64,000 nt of DNA. It comes from Aeromonas bestiarum (GTDB lineage Bacteria > Pseudomonadota > Gammaproteobacteria > Enterobacterales > Aeromonadaceae). Both the position numbers and the translations under genes were made by a program. Below the pieces are notes generated by a model. The model had not been told where the DNA came from. It ran no database searches and saw only the letters and a list, made by a program, of their open reading frames with translations. Positions 56,388-64,000 of the stretch are shown one piece after another; the stretch's first letter is position 1, and every line of letters starts with the position of its first letter. The stretch lies in the NCBI RefSeq assembly GCF_000819745.1, contig NZ_CDDA01000028.1, positions 1-64,000 of the forward strand, given 5' to 3'.

Positions 56388-57131
56388 TCAGAGTTCGAGG
56401 ATCTCTTTGACGAAGGGGATGGTGAGCTTGCGCTTGGCGCGAAATGAGGCGTTATCGAGCTGATTGAGGGTGGTAAGCAGGGTGCGCATGTCGCGGGAGA
56501 GTCGGTTGAGCAGGAAGCGGCCCACGTCGATGGGCAATTTGAAGCCCCGCAGCTCGGCACGCAGCTGCAGGGCACTGAGCTTGCCTTCATCATCCAGCTC
56601 GTCGAGATGGAAACTCACCCCCCAGTCGAGGCGGGAGGCGAGATCCGGCAACTGCAGCCCCAGCTTGCGCGGGGCGCTGCAACCCGTGACCACCAGAGTA
56701 CCCTCGCCCTTCTCCTGCCAGCGATTGTAAAAATCGAACAGGGCTCGCTCCCACAGCGCATTGCCGGCGATGGCTTCCAGACTGTCCAGACAGACCAGCG
56801 GCAGACTTTCGAGGGCGTCGAGCATGCTGGGATCCAGCTGTTCGAACTGATCGAGGGAGAGATAGGCCGCCGCCGCATCGCGGGCATTGACCTCGGCGCA
56901 GGTGGCGTGCAGCAGGTGGGAGCGTCCCGATCCCTTGGCGCCCCAGAAATAGAGGAAAGGTGATCCCTGACCGATGGCCGCATTCTTGAGGGCGGTGATC
57001 AGATGAGCATTGTTGCCGGGATAAAAACTGACGAAGGTTTCATCATCCGGTAATTGTACGGCTAAAGACAGTTGGGCCGGTTGCTTCACTCGTTGGGCTT
57101 TGACTGTGACATTTGTGGCTGAGTGTATCAT
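56388..57131 (-). CDS. hda: DnaA regulatory inactivator Hda
   Basis: Hda, bound to the sliding clamp, stimulates ATP hydrolysis by DnaA and limits re-initiation of replication. The 247-aa product has the clamp-binding motif QLSLAV near the N-terminus, a modified Walker A (GAKGSGRSHLLHA), Walker B-like PLVCLDSLEAIAG, LPDLASRLDWG and the conserved end LTIPFVKEILEL. The start is uncertain: ATG 57131 is used, but GTG near 57091 would begin six codons closer to the E. coli protein. No ribosome binding site is evident for either. Confidence 0.93.
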   Translation of the reverse strand: MIHSATNVTVKAQRVKQPAQLSLAVQLPDDETFVSFYPGNNAHLITALKNAAIGQGSPFLYFWGAKGSGRSHLLHATCAEVNARDAAAAYLSLDQFEQLDPSMLDALESLPLVCLDSLEAIAGNALWERALFDFYNRWQEKGEGTLVVTGCSAPRKLGLQLPDLASRLDWGVSFHLDELDDEGKLSALQLRAELRGFKLPIDVGRFLLNRLSRDMRTLLTTLNQLDNASFRAKRKLTIPFVKEILEL

Positions 57132-57148
57132 CGCAAAAGCAGATAGAG

Positions 57149-57174
57149 AACCGCCCGGACCTGGCCGGGCGGTT
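57149..57174 (-). terminator. Terminator after the DUF2066 gene
   Basis: AACCGCCCGG and CCGGGCGGTT form a perfect 10-bp stem around a 6-nt loop in the gap before hda, with a moderately T-rich stretch after it on the minus strand. Confidence 0.75.
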
Positions 57175-57192
57175 GGTACAAGGCAGAAATGA

Positions 57193-58212
57193 TCAGGGCT
57201 GCGACCATTGGTAGCGCAAACCGCTGTCATTATCATCAATCTGGCGCAGCCGGCTCTCCAGTTGCAAGCCACGGATGAGCTCGGCCTTGTCCCCCTGCAA
57301 TGCCAGGTTGAAGGTGACCTTGTCCCCCTCCAGCTTGCCTATCTCCACCTTGGTGACGCTGGCCATGCCCTGCAGCATCTTCTGCACCGTGATCATGCCG
57401 TCTATGCCGGACAAGCCTTCCACCACCAGGGTCTGGCTGGAGGCAACACCCGAGATGCGGGCGCCATAGTTTTGTACCAGCCAGGCCGCCAGCCCATCGG
57501 CAAATCCCTGCGCCACCTCGGCCTGGGTGCCGCTGCCGCTGCCGCGGGTCAACTCGGCCAGCTCGCCACCGGCCTTGGGTCCATAGAGGCCCCAGTCTAT
57601 GCTCCACTTCTCCCCTTCCGGGGTCAGCTTGCCCAGCACCACCATCTCGGCGCCATAACGCTGGCTCGCCTTGAGGATGGGATCGGCGAAGCGGCCCCAG
57701 ACATCGGTGGCATTGACCGCCATGTTGTCATCGAGATCCATCAAGGGAATGCTGACCGGCAGGCCCATGGCCTGGCTCTGGGTTCGCAGCGCGGCGGCCC
57801 AGCCATCGCTGGACTGATCCGGCAGGACGCGGCGCTCTCCCTCATTGATCACCAGCCAGATGGCCACCTGAGGCCGGGCCGGCCCAAGCAGGGCAAATTT
57901 GCTTTGGGAGATCAGGGCGTTGACCTTGGCGACGTCAAAGTCGGCCTTGAGAAACTTGACCGGCCCCACATCCTGATAGCCGTAGTGCTGCACATAGTCG
58001 CCAGGGGCGGCCAGCGCCTTGACCACGGCCGGTTGGGTGAGGATATCCCGCTTGCCGGTCACCTTGACCAGCACATCCCCCAACGCCTGGGACTGGGCCG
58101 CCACCATGTCACCGCTGGTGGGCGCCTTGCCCTGATAGAGATCGGTCACCTGAGCGGCCGAGACCATGAATGACAAGCCGCAGCAGAGGGCGGTCACAAC
58201 ACGTTTGAACAT
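57193..58212 (-). CDS. DUF2066 exported protein
   Basis: This 339-aa protein has a signal peptide (MFKRVVTALCCGLSFMVSA, cut before AQVTDLY) and a DUF2066 domain (LGDVLVKVTGKRDILTQPAV, VAIWLVINEGERRVL, GRFADPILKASQRYGAEMVVLGKL). Function is unknown, though the family is often found near hda and purM in gammaproteobacteria. The start at 58212 gives the signal peptide. Confidence 0.87.
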   Translation of the reverse strand: MFKRVVTALCCGLSFMVSAAQVTDLYQGKAPTSGDMVAAQSQALGDVLVKVTGKRDILTQPAVVKALAAPGDYVQHYGYQDVGPVKFLKADFDVAKVNALISQSKFALLGPARPQVAIWLVINEGERRVLPDQSSDGWAAALRTQSQAMGLPVSIPLMDLDDNMAVNATDVWGRFADPILKASQRYGAEMVVLGKLTPEGEKWSIDWGLYGPKAGGELAELTRGSGSGTQAEVAQGFADGLAAWLVQNYGARISGVASSQTLVVEGLSGIDGMITVQKMLQGMASVTKVEIGKLEGDKVTFNLALQGDKAELIRGLQLESRLRQIDDNDSGLRYQWSQP

Positions 58213-58294
58213 GAGAAGAGTCTCGAAATGGGAGATGGTGCTTATGGTAGCGGCAAGGCGCGCATTGCAGCAAGCTGGAGGGGGATAAACAGCA

Positions 58295-58315
58295 GAGCCG
58301 GCGAGGCGCCGGCTC
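58295..58315 (-). terminator. Hairpin after upp
   Basis: GAGCCGGCG, loop AGG, CGCCGGCTC is a perfect 9-bp stem about 40 bp past the upp stop. The following minus-strand sequence (TGCTGTTTATC) is only weakly T-rich, so termination efficiency is uncertain. Confidence 0.55.
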
Positions 58316-58356
58316 CGATCACCCCTTCCACGTGGGAAGCGGGTCAATGCATCAAC

Positions 58357-58983
58357 TTACTTGGTACCGAAGATTTTGTCGCCGGCATCGCCCAGACCCG
58401 GGACTATGTAGCCTTTCTCGTTCAGACCTTTGTCGACGGAGGCGCAGTAGAGCTCTACATCGGGGTGAGCGGCTTCCAGCGCCTTGATCCCTTCCGGCGC
58501 GGCAACCAGCACCAGCACCTTGATGGACTGGCAGCCTTTCTTCTTCAGCAGGTCTATGGTGGCGATCATGGAGCCGCCGGTGGCCAGCATGGGGTCGATG
58601 ACCAGAGCCAGACGCTCTTCGATGTTGCTGACTATCTTCTCGAAGTAGGGAACCGGTTGCAGGGTCTCTTCATCGCGGTAGATACCGACCACGCTGACGC
58701 GGGCGCTCGGCATGTGCTCCAGCACGCCATCCATCATGCCCAGACCGGCACGCAGGATAGGCACGACCGTGACCTTCTTGCCCTTGATCTGGTCAACTTC
58801 CACTGGCCCGTTCCAGCCATCGATGGTAACCTTCTCGGTTTCGAAGTCAGAGGTCGCTTCGTAGGTCAACAAACTGCCCACTTCTTTGGCCAGTTCACGG
58901 AAACGCTTGGTGCTGATATCGCCTTCACGCATCAGCCCGATCTTGTGTTTGACCAGGGGGTGTTTGACTTCAACGACTTTCAT
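58357..58983 (-). CDS. upp: Uracil phosphoribosyltransferase
   Basis: Upp salvages uracil with PRPP to UMP in the cytosol. The 208-aa product has the standard length and motifs: [31 protein letters not shown], the PRPP loop [12 protein letters not shown], and the uracil-binding C-terminus ([17 protein letters not shown]). GAGGAG precedes the ATG at 58983. It diverges from purM, as in E. coli. Confidence 0.98.
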   Translation of the reverse strand: MKVVEVKHPLVKHKIGLMREGDISTKRFRELAKEVGSLLTYEATSDFETEKVTIDGWNGPVEVDQIKGKKVTVVPILRAGLGMMDGVLEHMPSARVSVVGIYRDEETLQPVPYFEKIVSNIEERLALVIDPMLATGGSMIATIDLLKKKGCQSIKVLVLVAAPEGIKALEAAHPDVELYCASVDKGLNEKGYIVPGLGDAGDKIFGTK

Positions 58984-59066
58984 TATTATCTCCTCTAACT
59001 GCCGCAAAAAAATCGCGGAATCATACAACAAAAGCCGCCGCTTGTAGAGCTTTTCCACGCAAAAAC

Positions 59067-59111
59067 GCGCAAACGATTTCCTTTCTGCTTTTACCCGGCC
59101 ACTGTTAGAAT
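59067..59111 (+). promoter_or_regulatory. PurR box and promoter of purMN
   Basis: GCGCAAACGATTTCCT (59067-59082) matches the PurR operator ACGCAAACGTTTGCGT at 12 of 16 positions, including the central CGCAAACG. A -10 TAGAAT (59106-59111) follows; the -35 (TTCTGC) is weak. The site lies in the upp-purM divergent gap, where PurR controls purMN in E. coli. Confidence 0.7.
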
Positions 59112-59158
59112 ACGCCCCGAATTTTACCCTCCACTTCTTTATATGACGGGGAATACGC

Positions 59159-60196
59159 GTGACTGACAAAACCTCACTGAGCTACAAGGATGCCGGCGTA
59201 GATATCGATGCCGGCAATGCACTGGTTGAACGTATCAAGGGCGTGTCAAAGCGCACTCGTCGTCCTGAAGTCCTTGGTGGTCTTGGCGGCTTTGGGGCCC
59301 TGTGTCAAATCCCTGCGGGCTACAAGGAGCCGGTACTGGTCTCCGGCACCGACGGTGTGGGCACCAAGCTGCGTCTCGCCATAGATCTGAAAAAGCACGA
59401 TACCGTCGGCATCGACCTGGTGGCCATGTGCGTCAATGACCTGATAGTGCAAGGCGCCGAGCCGCTGTTCTTCCTCGACTACTACGCCACCGGCAAGCTG
59501 GATGTAGACACGGCCGCCGCCGTGGTCACCGGCATAGGTGCGGGCTGCGAGCAGTCCGGCTGCGCCCTGGTGGGCGGCGAAACCGCCGAGATGCCGGGCA
59601 TGTATGAAGGGGAAGACTACGACATCGCCGGTTTCTGCGTCGGCGTGGTGGAGAAGAGCGAGATCATCGACGGCAGCAAGGTCGGTGACGGCGATGCCCT
59701 GATCGCCCTGGCCGCCAGCGGCCCCCACTCCAACGGCTTCTCCCTGGTGCGCAAGATCCTGGAAGTCTCCAAGGCAGACGTGCATCAGCCACTCGGTGAC
59801 ACCACTTTGGCCAACGCCCTGCTGGAGCCGACCCGCATCTATGTGAAACCCGTGCTCAAGCTCATCAAGGAGTGCGAGATCCACGCCCTGTCCCACATCA
59901 CCGGCGGCGGCTTCTGGGAGAACATCCCACGCGTGCTGCCCGCCAACACCCAGGCGGTGATCGACGAGCAGAGCTGGCAGTGGCCGGCGGTGTTCAGCTG
60001 GTTGCAGCAGGCCGGCAACGTCACCCGCCACGAGATGTACCGTACCTTCAACTGCGGCGTCGGCATGATCATAGCCCTGCCTGCCTCCCAGCTGGAGAAG
60101 GCCCTGACCCTGCTCAAGGCGGAAGGCGAGAACGCCTGGCACATCGGCCATATCGCCAAGGCTGCCGATGGCGAGGAGCAGGTCATCATCCGATGA
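59159..60196 (+). CDS. purM: Phosphoribosylformylglycinamidine cyclo-ligase (AIR synthetase)
   Basis: PurM closes the imidazole ring in step five of purine synthesis. The 345-aa product has [50 protein letters not shown] and [16 protein letters not shown]. The start is GTG at 59159 with GGGGA upstream. It overlaps purN by 4 bp (ATGA). Confidence 0.98.
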   Translation: MTDKTSLSYKDAGVDIDAGNALVERIKGVSKRTRRPEVLGGLGGFGALCQIPAGYKEPVLVSGTDGVGTKLRLAIDLKKHDTVGIDLVAMCVNDLIVQGAEPLFFLDYYATGKLDVDTAAAVVTGIGAGCEQSGCALVGGETAEMPGMYEGEDYDIAGFCVGVVEKSEIIDGSKVGDGDALIALAASGPHSNGFSLVRKILEVSKADVHQPLGDTTLANALLEPTRIYVKPVLKLIKECEIHALSHITGGGFWENIPRVLPANTQAVIDEQSWQWPAVFSWLQQAGNVTRHEMYRTFNCGVGMIIALPASQLEKALTLLKAEGENAWHIGHIAKAADGEEQVIIR

Positions 60197-60840
60197 GCCC
60201 GATGACACGCATTCTGGTGCTGATCTCCGGCAGCGGCAGCAACCTGCAGGCCATTCTCGACAGTTGCGCCAGCGGCAAGATTGCCGGCGAGGTGGTCGGC
60301 GTCATCAGCAACAAGGCCGATGCCTATGGTCTGATTCGCGCCAAAGAGGCCGGTGTGGCGACCTCCATTCTGGCCCAGCAGCAGTTTGCCAGCCGGGATG
60401 ACTACGACCTCGCCCTGCAGGCGTTGATGGCGGACTATAAGCCGGACCTGGTGGTATTGGCCGGCTTTATGCGGATCCTGAGCGCCCCCTTGGTGCGCCA
60501 CTTCGCGGGGAGGATGATCAACATCCACCCCTCGTTGCTGCCGAAATACCAGGGCTTGCACACTCACCAGCGCGCCATCGACGCCGGTGACAGTGAGCAC
60601 GGTGCCAGCGTCCACTTCGTCACCCAAGAGCTGGATGGCGGCCCGGTGATCCTGCAGGCCCGCGTCCCCATCTTCGAAGGGGATGACGCGGACGAGGTGG
60701 CTGCCCGGGTGCAAGTGCAGGAACACAGCATCTACCCGCTGGTGGTGCAGTGGTTCTGCGAGGGAAGGCTGAGAATGCAAGGTGATGCCGTCCTGCTGGA
60801 CGGTGCCGCGCTTGGCCCGGCAGGTTATGCCAGCGAGTAG
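60193..60840 (+). CDS. purN: Phosphoribosylglycinamide formyltransferase
   Basis: PurN formylates GAR with 10-formyltetrahydrofolate, step three of purine synthesis. The 215-aa product has the substrate loop [11 protein letters not shown], catalytic NIHPSLLP (Asn, His) and [16 protein letters not shown] with the catalytic Asp. The start at 60193 overlaps the purM stop; an in-frame ATG at 60202 is also possible. Confidence 0.97.
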   Translation: MSPMTRILVLISGSGSNLQAILDSCASGKIAGEVVGVISNKADAYGLIRAKEAGVATSILAQQQFASRDDYDLALQALMADYKPDLVVLAGFMRILSAPLVRHFAGRMINIHPSLLPKYQGLHTHQRAIDAGDSEHGASVHFVTQELDGGPVILQARVPIFEGDDADEVAARVQVQEHSIYPLVVQWFCEGRLRMQGDAVLLDGAALGPAGYASE

Positions 60841-60860
60841 CGGAAACACCGAGATGTGAA

Positions 60861-60887
60861 AAGGGAGGCCTATGGCCTCCCTTTTTT
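60861..60887. terminator. Terminator between purN and the NIF3 gene
   Basis: AAGGGAGGCC, loop TAT, GGCCTCCCTT with six Ts on the plus strand, between convergent genes. Confidence 0.92.
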
Positions 60888-60925
60888 GTCTTTTGCAGTA
60901 CAGCGGCCATCGGCCGGCGCAGGAC

Positions 60926-61687
60926 TTAAACCGGATTGTCGATGTCGATAAAGGTGACCTCCAGCCCGTGCACGGTCGCCAGCCACTCCCCCAGCGCCTT
61001 GACGCCATAGCGTTCGGTGGCGTGGTGGCCGGCGGCGTAGAAGTGCATGCCCATCTCGCGGGCTGTGTGAATGGTCTGCTCGGAGGCTTCGCCCGAGATG
61101 AAGGCATCGATCCCCTGCTCCGCCGCCAGATTGATATAACTCTGGCCACCGCCGGTGCACCAGGCCACGGAGCGGATAAGCGCGGGGCCGCTGTCACCGC
61201 AATGCAGCGGTTCACGGCCGAGCCGCTCGGTGATGAGCTTCGCAAAGTCGCTGCCGCTCATGGGCTCTTCCAGCTTGCCCACCATGGCGACACTCTTGCT
61301 GTTCCAGGGCTCCAGGCCGCGGCGTACCTTGATGTCCAGCAGCCTGGCGAGTTGCGCGTTGTTGCCCACCTCGGGATGCACATCGAGCGGCAGATGGTAG
61401 GCAAACAGGTTGATGTCGTGGGTCAACAGGGTCTTGAGGCGGCGCTGCTTCATGCCGGTGATCTGGGCCGGTTCGCCGCTCCAGAAGTAGCCGTGATGCA
61501 CCAGGATGGCATCGGCATCGGCGGCCACGGCCGCGTCGATCAGGGCCTGGCTGGCGGTGACCCCGGTCACCACCTTGCGAATGCGCTCGCGCCCCTCCAC
61601 CTGCAGGCCATTGGGGCAATAGTCTTTGATGGCGTGGGGTTCGAGCAGATGGTTGAGTAGGGTTTCGAGTTTCCGATGAGAGATCAT
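60926..61687 (-). CDS. NIF3-family di-metal protein (YbgI)
   Basis: This 253-aa protein of the NIF3/YbgI (GTP cyclohydrolase I type 2 homologue) family forms ring-shaped hexamers with a two-metal site; its physiological reaction is unsettled. Motifs: DYCPNGLQVEG, LVHHGYFWSGEP (metal-binding His), LLTHDINLFAYHLPLDVHPE, and a late HFYAAGHHATERYGVKALGEWL. AAGGGA precedes the ATG at 61687. Confidence 0.93.
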   Translation of the reverse strand: MISHRKLETLLNHLLEPHAIKDYCPNGLQVEGRERIRKVVTGVTASQALIDAAVAADADAILVHHGYFWSGEPAQITGMKQRRLKTLLTHDINLFAYHLPLDVHPEVGNNAQLARLLDIKVRRGLEPWNSKSVAMVGKLEEPMSGSDFAKLITERLGREPLHCGDSGPALIRSVAWCTGGGQSYINLAAEQGIDAFISGEASEQTIHTAREMGMHFYAAGHHATERYGVKALGEWLATVHGLEVTFIDIDNPV

Positions 61688-61874
61688 AAGGGTCCCTTGT
61701 TGAGGCCAGGCTCCCCTGCTCTACCAATAAAAACAGGGTCCAGGCACAAAGCGCCGAGGACCCCATGATAATCGAGCCAGACCGCCAAGACCATGACAGT
61801 TCCCTGGCAGGGCACGCCAGCCGCGCGGATAGAAGCACAGGGTCGCCAGGCTCCAGGCGATGCCCACTCCGAAC

Positions 61875-63218
61875 TCAGGCGGGCAGATCTATCCCAGCCT
61901 CCCGCATCTGGGCCAGCTTGTAGCGCAGGGTGCGCGGGCTGATACCGAGCCGGTCGGCCACCGCCTTGCGGCTGCCGTTGCAGTCTTGCAGGGTATCGAG
62001 GATGATCTGGTGCTCCTGCTGCTTGAGCTCGCTGCCCAGATGCTCGCTGCCACTGCTGCGCTCGCCGCCGGTGAAGCGGATTTCTTCCTCGTCCACCTCT
62101 TCCAGGATGAGGTGCTCGCAGCCGATGAGCCCATCCGGGCTCAGGATCAGGGCACGCTGCACCACATTGTCCAGCTCCCGCACGTTGCCGGGCCAGGGGT
62201 GGGCCAGCAGGCGTTCGCGCGCTGCGTCTGCCAGCTGCGGAGTCGGCAACCCCTGCTGGCTGGCATGCAGCGCCAGCAGGTGTTCAGCCAGCGGCAATAT
62301 GTCGCCGGGCCGCTCCCAGAGCGAGGTCCAGCGCAGCGGGAAGACGTTGAGACGGTAGTAGAGATCCTCGCGGAACAGGCCGTCCTGCACCGCCTTCTTG
62401 AGATCCCGGTTGCTGGTGGCGATGACCCGCACATCCAGCGGGATCAGCTTGCGGCTGCCGAGCCGCTCCACCTCTTTCTCCTGCAAGACCCGCAGCAGCT
62501 TGGCCTGCAGCCCCAGATCCATCTCGGTGATCTCATCGAGCAGCAAGGTGCCGCCCTGGGCCTGTTCGAACTTGCCTGGGCACCCCTGCACGGCGCCGGT
62601 GAAGGCCCCCTTCTCGTAGCCAAACAGGGTCGCCTCCAGCATGTTTTCCGGGATGGCGGCGCAGTTGATGGCGACGAAGGTCTGCTCGGCACGGCTGGAG
62701 TTGTCGTGGATGTAGCGGGCCAGCACCTCTTTCCCCGTCCCGCTCGGACCTGTCACCATGACGGTAGCCTCGCTTCGGGCCACCCGGGTCGCCAGCTGGA
62801 ACAGCTCGGCGGTCTTGGGATCCCCGTAGACCACGGCGCGCTTCTCCACCTTCTGGGCCGGTACATAACGGCTGACCTGGTTGAGCAGTACCTCGGGTGA
62901 AAACGGCTTGGCGAGGTAGTCGATGGCCCCTTCGCGCATGGCGCGCACGGCCCCGTCTATGTTGGCGTAGGCGGTCATCAAGAGCACAGGCACCTGGGGA
63001 TATTGCTGGCGAATGTTGGCCAGCAGGGTCAGGCCATCCATGCCCCCCATCTGGATATCCGAGATCACCATGTCAAAGCTCTGGCGCGACAACGCCAGCA
63101 GGGCACGCTCGCCGCTGTCCGCTTCACGGCACTCGTAGCCGCCGAGCAACAGGGTATCCACCAGCGCCTCGCGCAGGCCATTGTCATCTTCCACGACCAG
63201 AATACGGGCCTGAGTCAT
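61875..63218 (-). CDS. flrC: Sigma-54-dependent flagellar response regulator FlrC
   Basis: FlrC activates class III polar-flagellar genes with sigma-54. The 447-aa product has a receiver domain (phospho-acceptor D54 in MVISDIQMGGMDG) and an AAA+ domain (Walker A TGPSGTGKEVLA, the sigma-54 contact loop GAFTGA, Walker B GGTLLLDEITEMD). It ends in a Fis-type helix-turn-helix (DCNGSRKAVADRLGISPRTL). It overlaps flrB by 4 bp. It follows FlrC/FleR rather than NtrC in its C-terminus and partner. Confidence 0.93.
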   Translation of the reverse strand: MTQARILVVEDDNGLREALVDTLLLGGYECREADSGERALLALSRQSFDMVISDIQMGGMDGLTLLANIRQQYPQVPVLLMTAYANIDGAVRAMREGAIDYLAKPFSPEVLLNQVSRYVPAQKVEKRAVVYGDPKTAELFQLATRVARSEATVMVTGPSGTGKEVLARYIHDNSSRAEQTFVAINCAAIPENMLEATLFGYEKGAFTGAVQGCPGKFEQAQGGTLLLDEITEMDLGLQAKLLRVLQEKEVERLGSRKLIPLDVRVIATSNRDLKKAVQDGLFREDLYYRLNVFPLRWTSLWERPGDILPLAEHLLALHASQQGLPTPQLADAARERLLAHPWPGNVRELDNVVQRALILSPDGLIGCEHLILEEVDEEEIRFTGGERSSGSEHLGSELKQQEHQIILDTLQDCNGSRKAVADRLGISPRTLRYKLAQMREAGIDLPA

Positions 63219-64000
63219 GCGACACCTCCAAGCTGCACAGCTTGCTGATGCAGGGGGAACGACAGGGTAAAGCAGGTGCCTTCAGCGGGCACTGAGGCCA
63301 CGCTGACCTCCCCCTGATGGGCACGTACTACGGATTGCACCACAGCCAGACCCAGGCCTGTGCCCTGGGAGCGGGTGGTGAAGAAGGGTTCGAAAATCTG
63401 GTTGAGCAGGTGGGCGGGCATCCCCTTGCCATTGTCGAGGATGCGCATCTCCACCCGGGCGCCGCTGCGCACCGCACTCACCAGCAAGGAGGTAGCCCCC
63501 GCCTGCTGGGCGTTGGCGATCAGGTTGTTGATGGCCCCCGCCAGCGCGTTGCTGTTGGCGAGCAGGCAGAGATCCGGCTCGGGCGCCTCCATGTGCAGCT
63601 CACAGCCCTGCTGGTTGCAAAATGCCTCGGCACCGGCCTGCACCTCCGCCAGCAATCCCTGGACCGAAATGGGCGTCACCACCTGGTTGTCACCGTTGCG
63701 GGCGAACAGCAGTATGTCGTTGATCTGTTTCTCCAGATCCTTGAGCCGATCCATCAACTTTTGCTGGAACTGGCTGCGCGACTCGGGCTTGAGGGTGCGG
63801 TTGGCCAGGTTGGCCGCATAGAGCATGGCGGCGGAGAGCGGTGTGCGGATCTGGTGTGCCAGCGAGGCGGCCATGTTGCCCAGGGCAGACAGCCGCTTCA
63901 TGTGGTTGACTCTGTCCTGCAGTTTGCGGGTTTCGGTGAGATCCGTGATGAACACCAGCTGACCGGGTTGATCCGGCAGCGGCTGGGTCGAGAGCTGGAC
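63215..64000 (-). CDS. flrB: Flagellar sensor histidine kinase FlrB, 5' part cut by window edge
   Basis: This kinase phosphorylates FlrC. The visible 261 codons begin in the end of a PAS-like region (LVFITDLTETRKLQDRVN) and include the HisKA site LGNMAASLAHQIRTPLSAAM. The ATPase domain follows (NLIANAQQAGA, LDNGKGMP, FEPFFTTRSQGTGLGLAVVQ). The true start lies beyond 64000. The 4-bp overlap with flrC shows one operon, as in Vibrio and Aeromonas polar-flagellar clusters. Confidence 0.92.
   Translation of the reverse strand, partial: VQLSTQPLPDQPGQLVFITDLTETRKLQDRVNHMKRLSALGNMAASLAHQIRTPLSAAMLYAANLANRTLKPESRSQFQQKLMDRLKDLEKQINDILLFARNGDNQVVTPISVQGLLAEVQAGAEAFCNQQGCELHMEAPEPDLCLLANSNALAGAINNLIANAQQAGATSLLVSAVRSGARVEMRILDNGKGMPAHLLNQIFEPFFTTRSQGTGLGLAVVQSVVRAHQGEVSVASVPAEGTCFTLSFPLHQQAVQLGGVA

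Overview
The window is bacterial, about 60% G+C and densely coded. Gene content and order point to a gammaproteobacterium close to Aeromonas: uvrY-uvrC-pgsA followed by tRNA-Gly/Cys/Leu, comEC-msbA-lpxK-ycaR-kdsB, long-form pstC/pstA, uhpABC and flrBC. This assignment rests on recalled gene order and protein similarity; no database search was run.

Layout. 1-873 is a scrap of mobile DNA: the end of an IS481-type element, a piece of an IS1595/ISXO2-type transposase and the frameshifted 3' end of a P2-like phage gene D. It lies against the 3' end of tRNA-Leu, a plausible phage attachment site. 911-5111 (minus) holds the tRNA trio, pgsA, uvrC and the response regulator uvrY. 5274-11757 (minus) is the LPS/lipid A export block kdsB-ycaR-lpxK-msbA, plus comEC. 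11785-18112 has two tandem DUF2062 membrane proteins, a HerA-type ATPase (yjgR), aspC, a protein that weakly resembles JetD, and a general porin. 18495-25100 has dinG, yccT, a histone-deacetylase-fold enzyme, the transporter ycaD and the GTPase ylqF. 25433-30417 has two tandem alkaline phosphatases behind a candidate Pho box, two periplasmic proteins and rnk. 30638-34113 is the sugar-phosphate sensing operon uhpABC, with no uhpT beside it. 34118-38426 has a diguanylate cyclase and a polar amino-acid ABC transporter. 38515-44570 has a YfiM-like protein, a fatty-acid-hydroxylase-family membrane protein, an amino-acid permease with a homocysteine methyltransferase (candidate MetJ operator), a lipoprotein and the polyamine exporter paeA. 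44763-50603 is pstC-pstA-pstB-phoU behind a good Pho promoter but without pstS. 50808-51347 is tadA. 52099-56280 has tRNA-Pro(GGG), a possible small-protein gene and the glyoxylate shunt pair aceB-aceA. 56388-64000 has hda, a DUF2066 protein, upp divergent from purM-purN (PurR box), a NIF3-family protein and the flagellar two-component pair flrC/flrB, with flrB cut by the window edge.

The most unusual signal is a pattern, not a single gene. At seven gene junctions the end or start of the adjacent gene, or its leader, is repeated in tandem inside the intergenic gap: uvrC 3', ycaR 5', the msbA leader, the permease/ATPase junction of the amino-acid transporter, phoU 5', pstA 3' and tadA 5'. Several copies keep start codons, ribosome binding sites and open frames, giving short 'echo' ORFs. 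Upstream of tadA two echo ORFs and tadA are chained by overlapping stop/start codons. I know of no described name for this arrangement.
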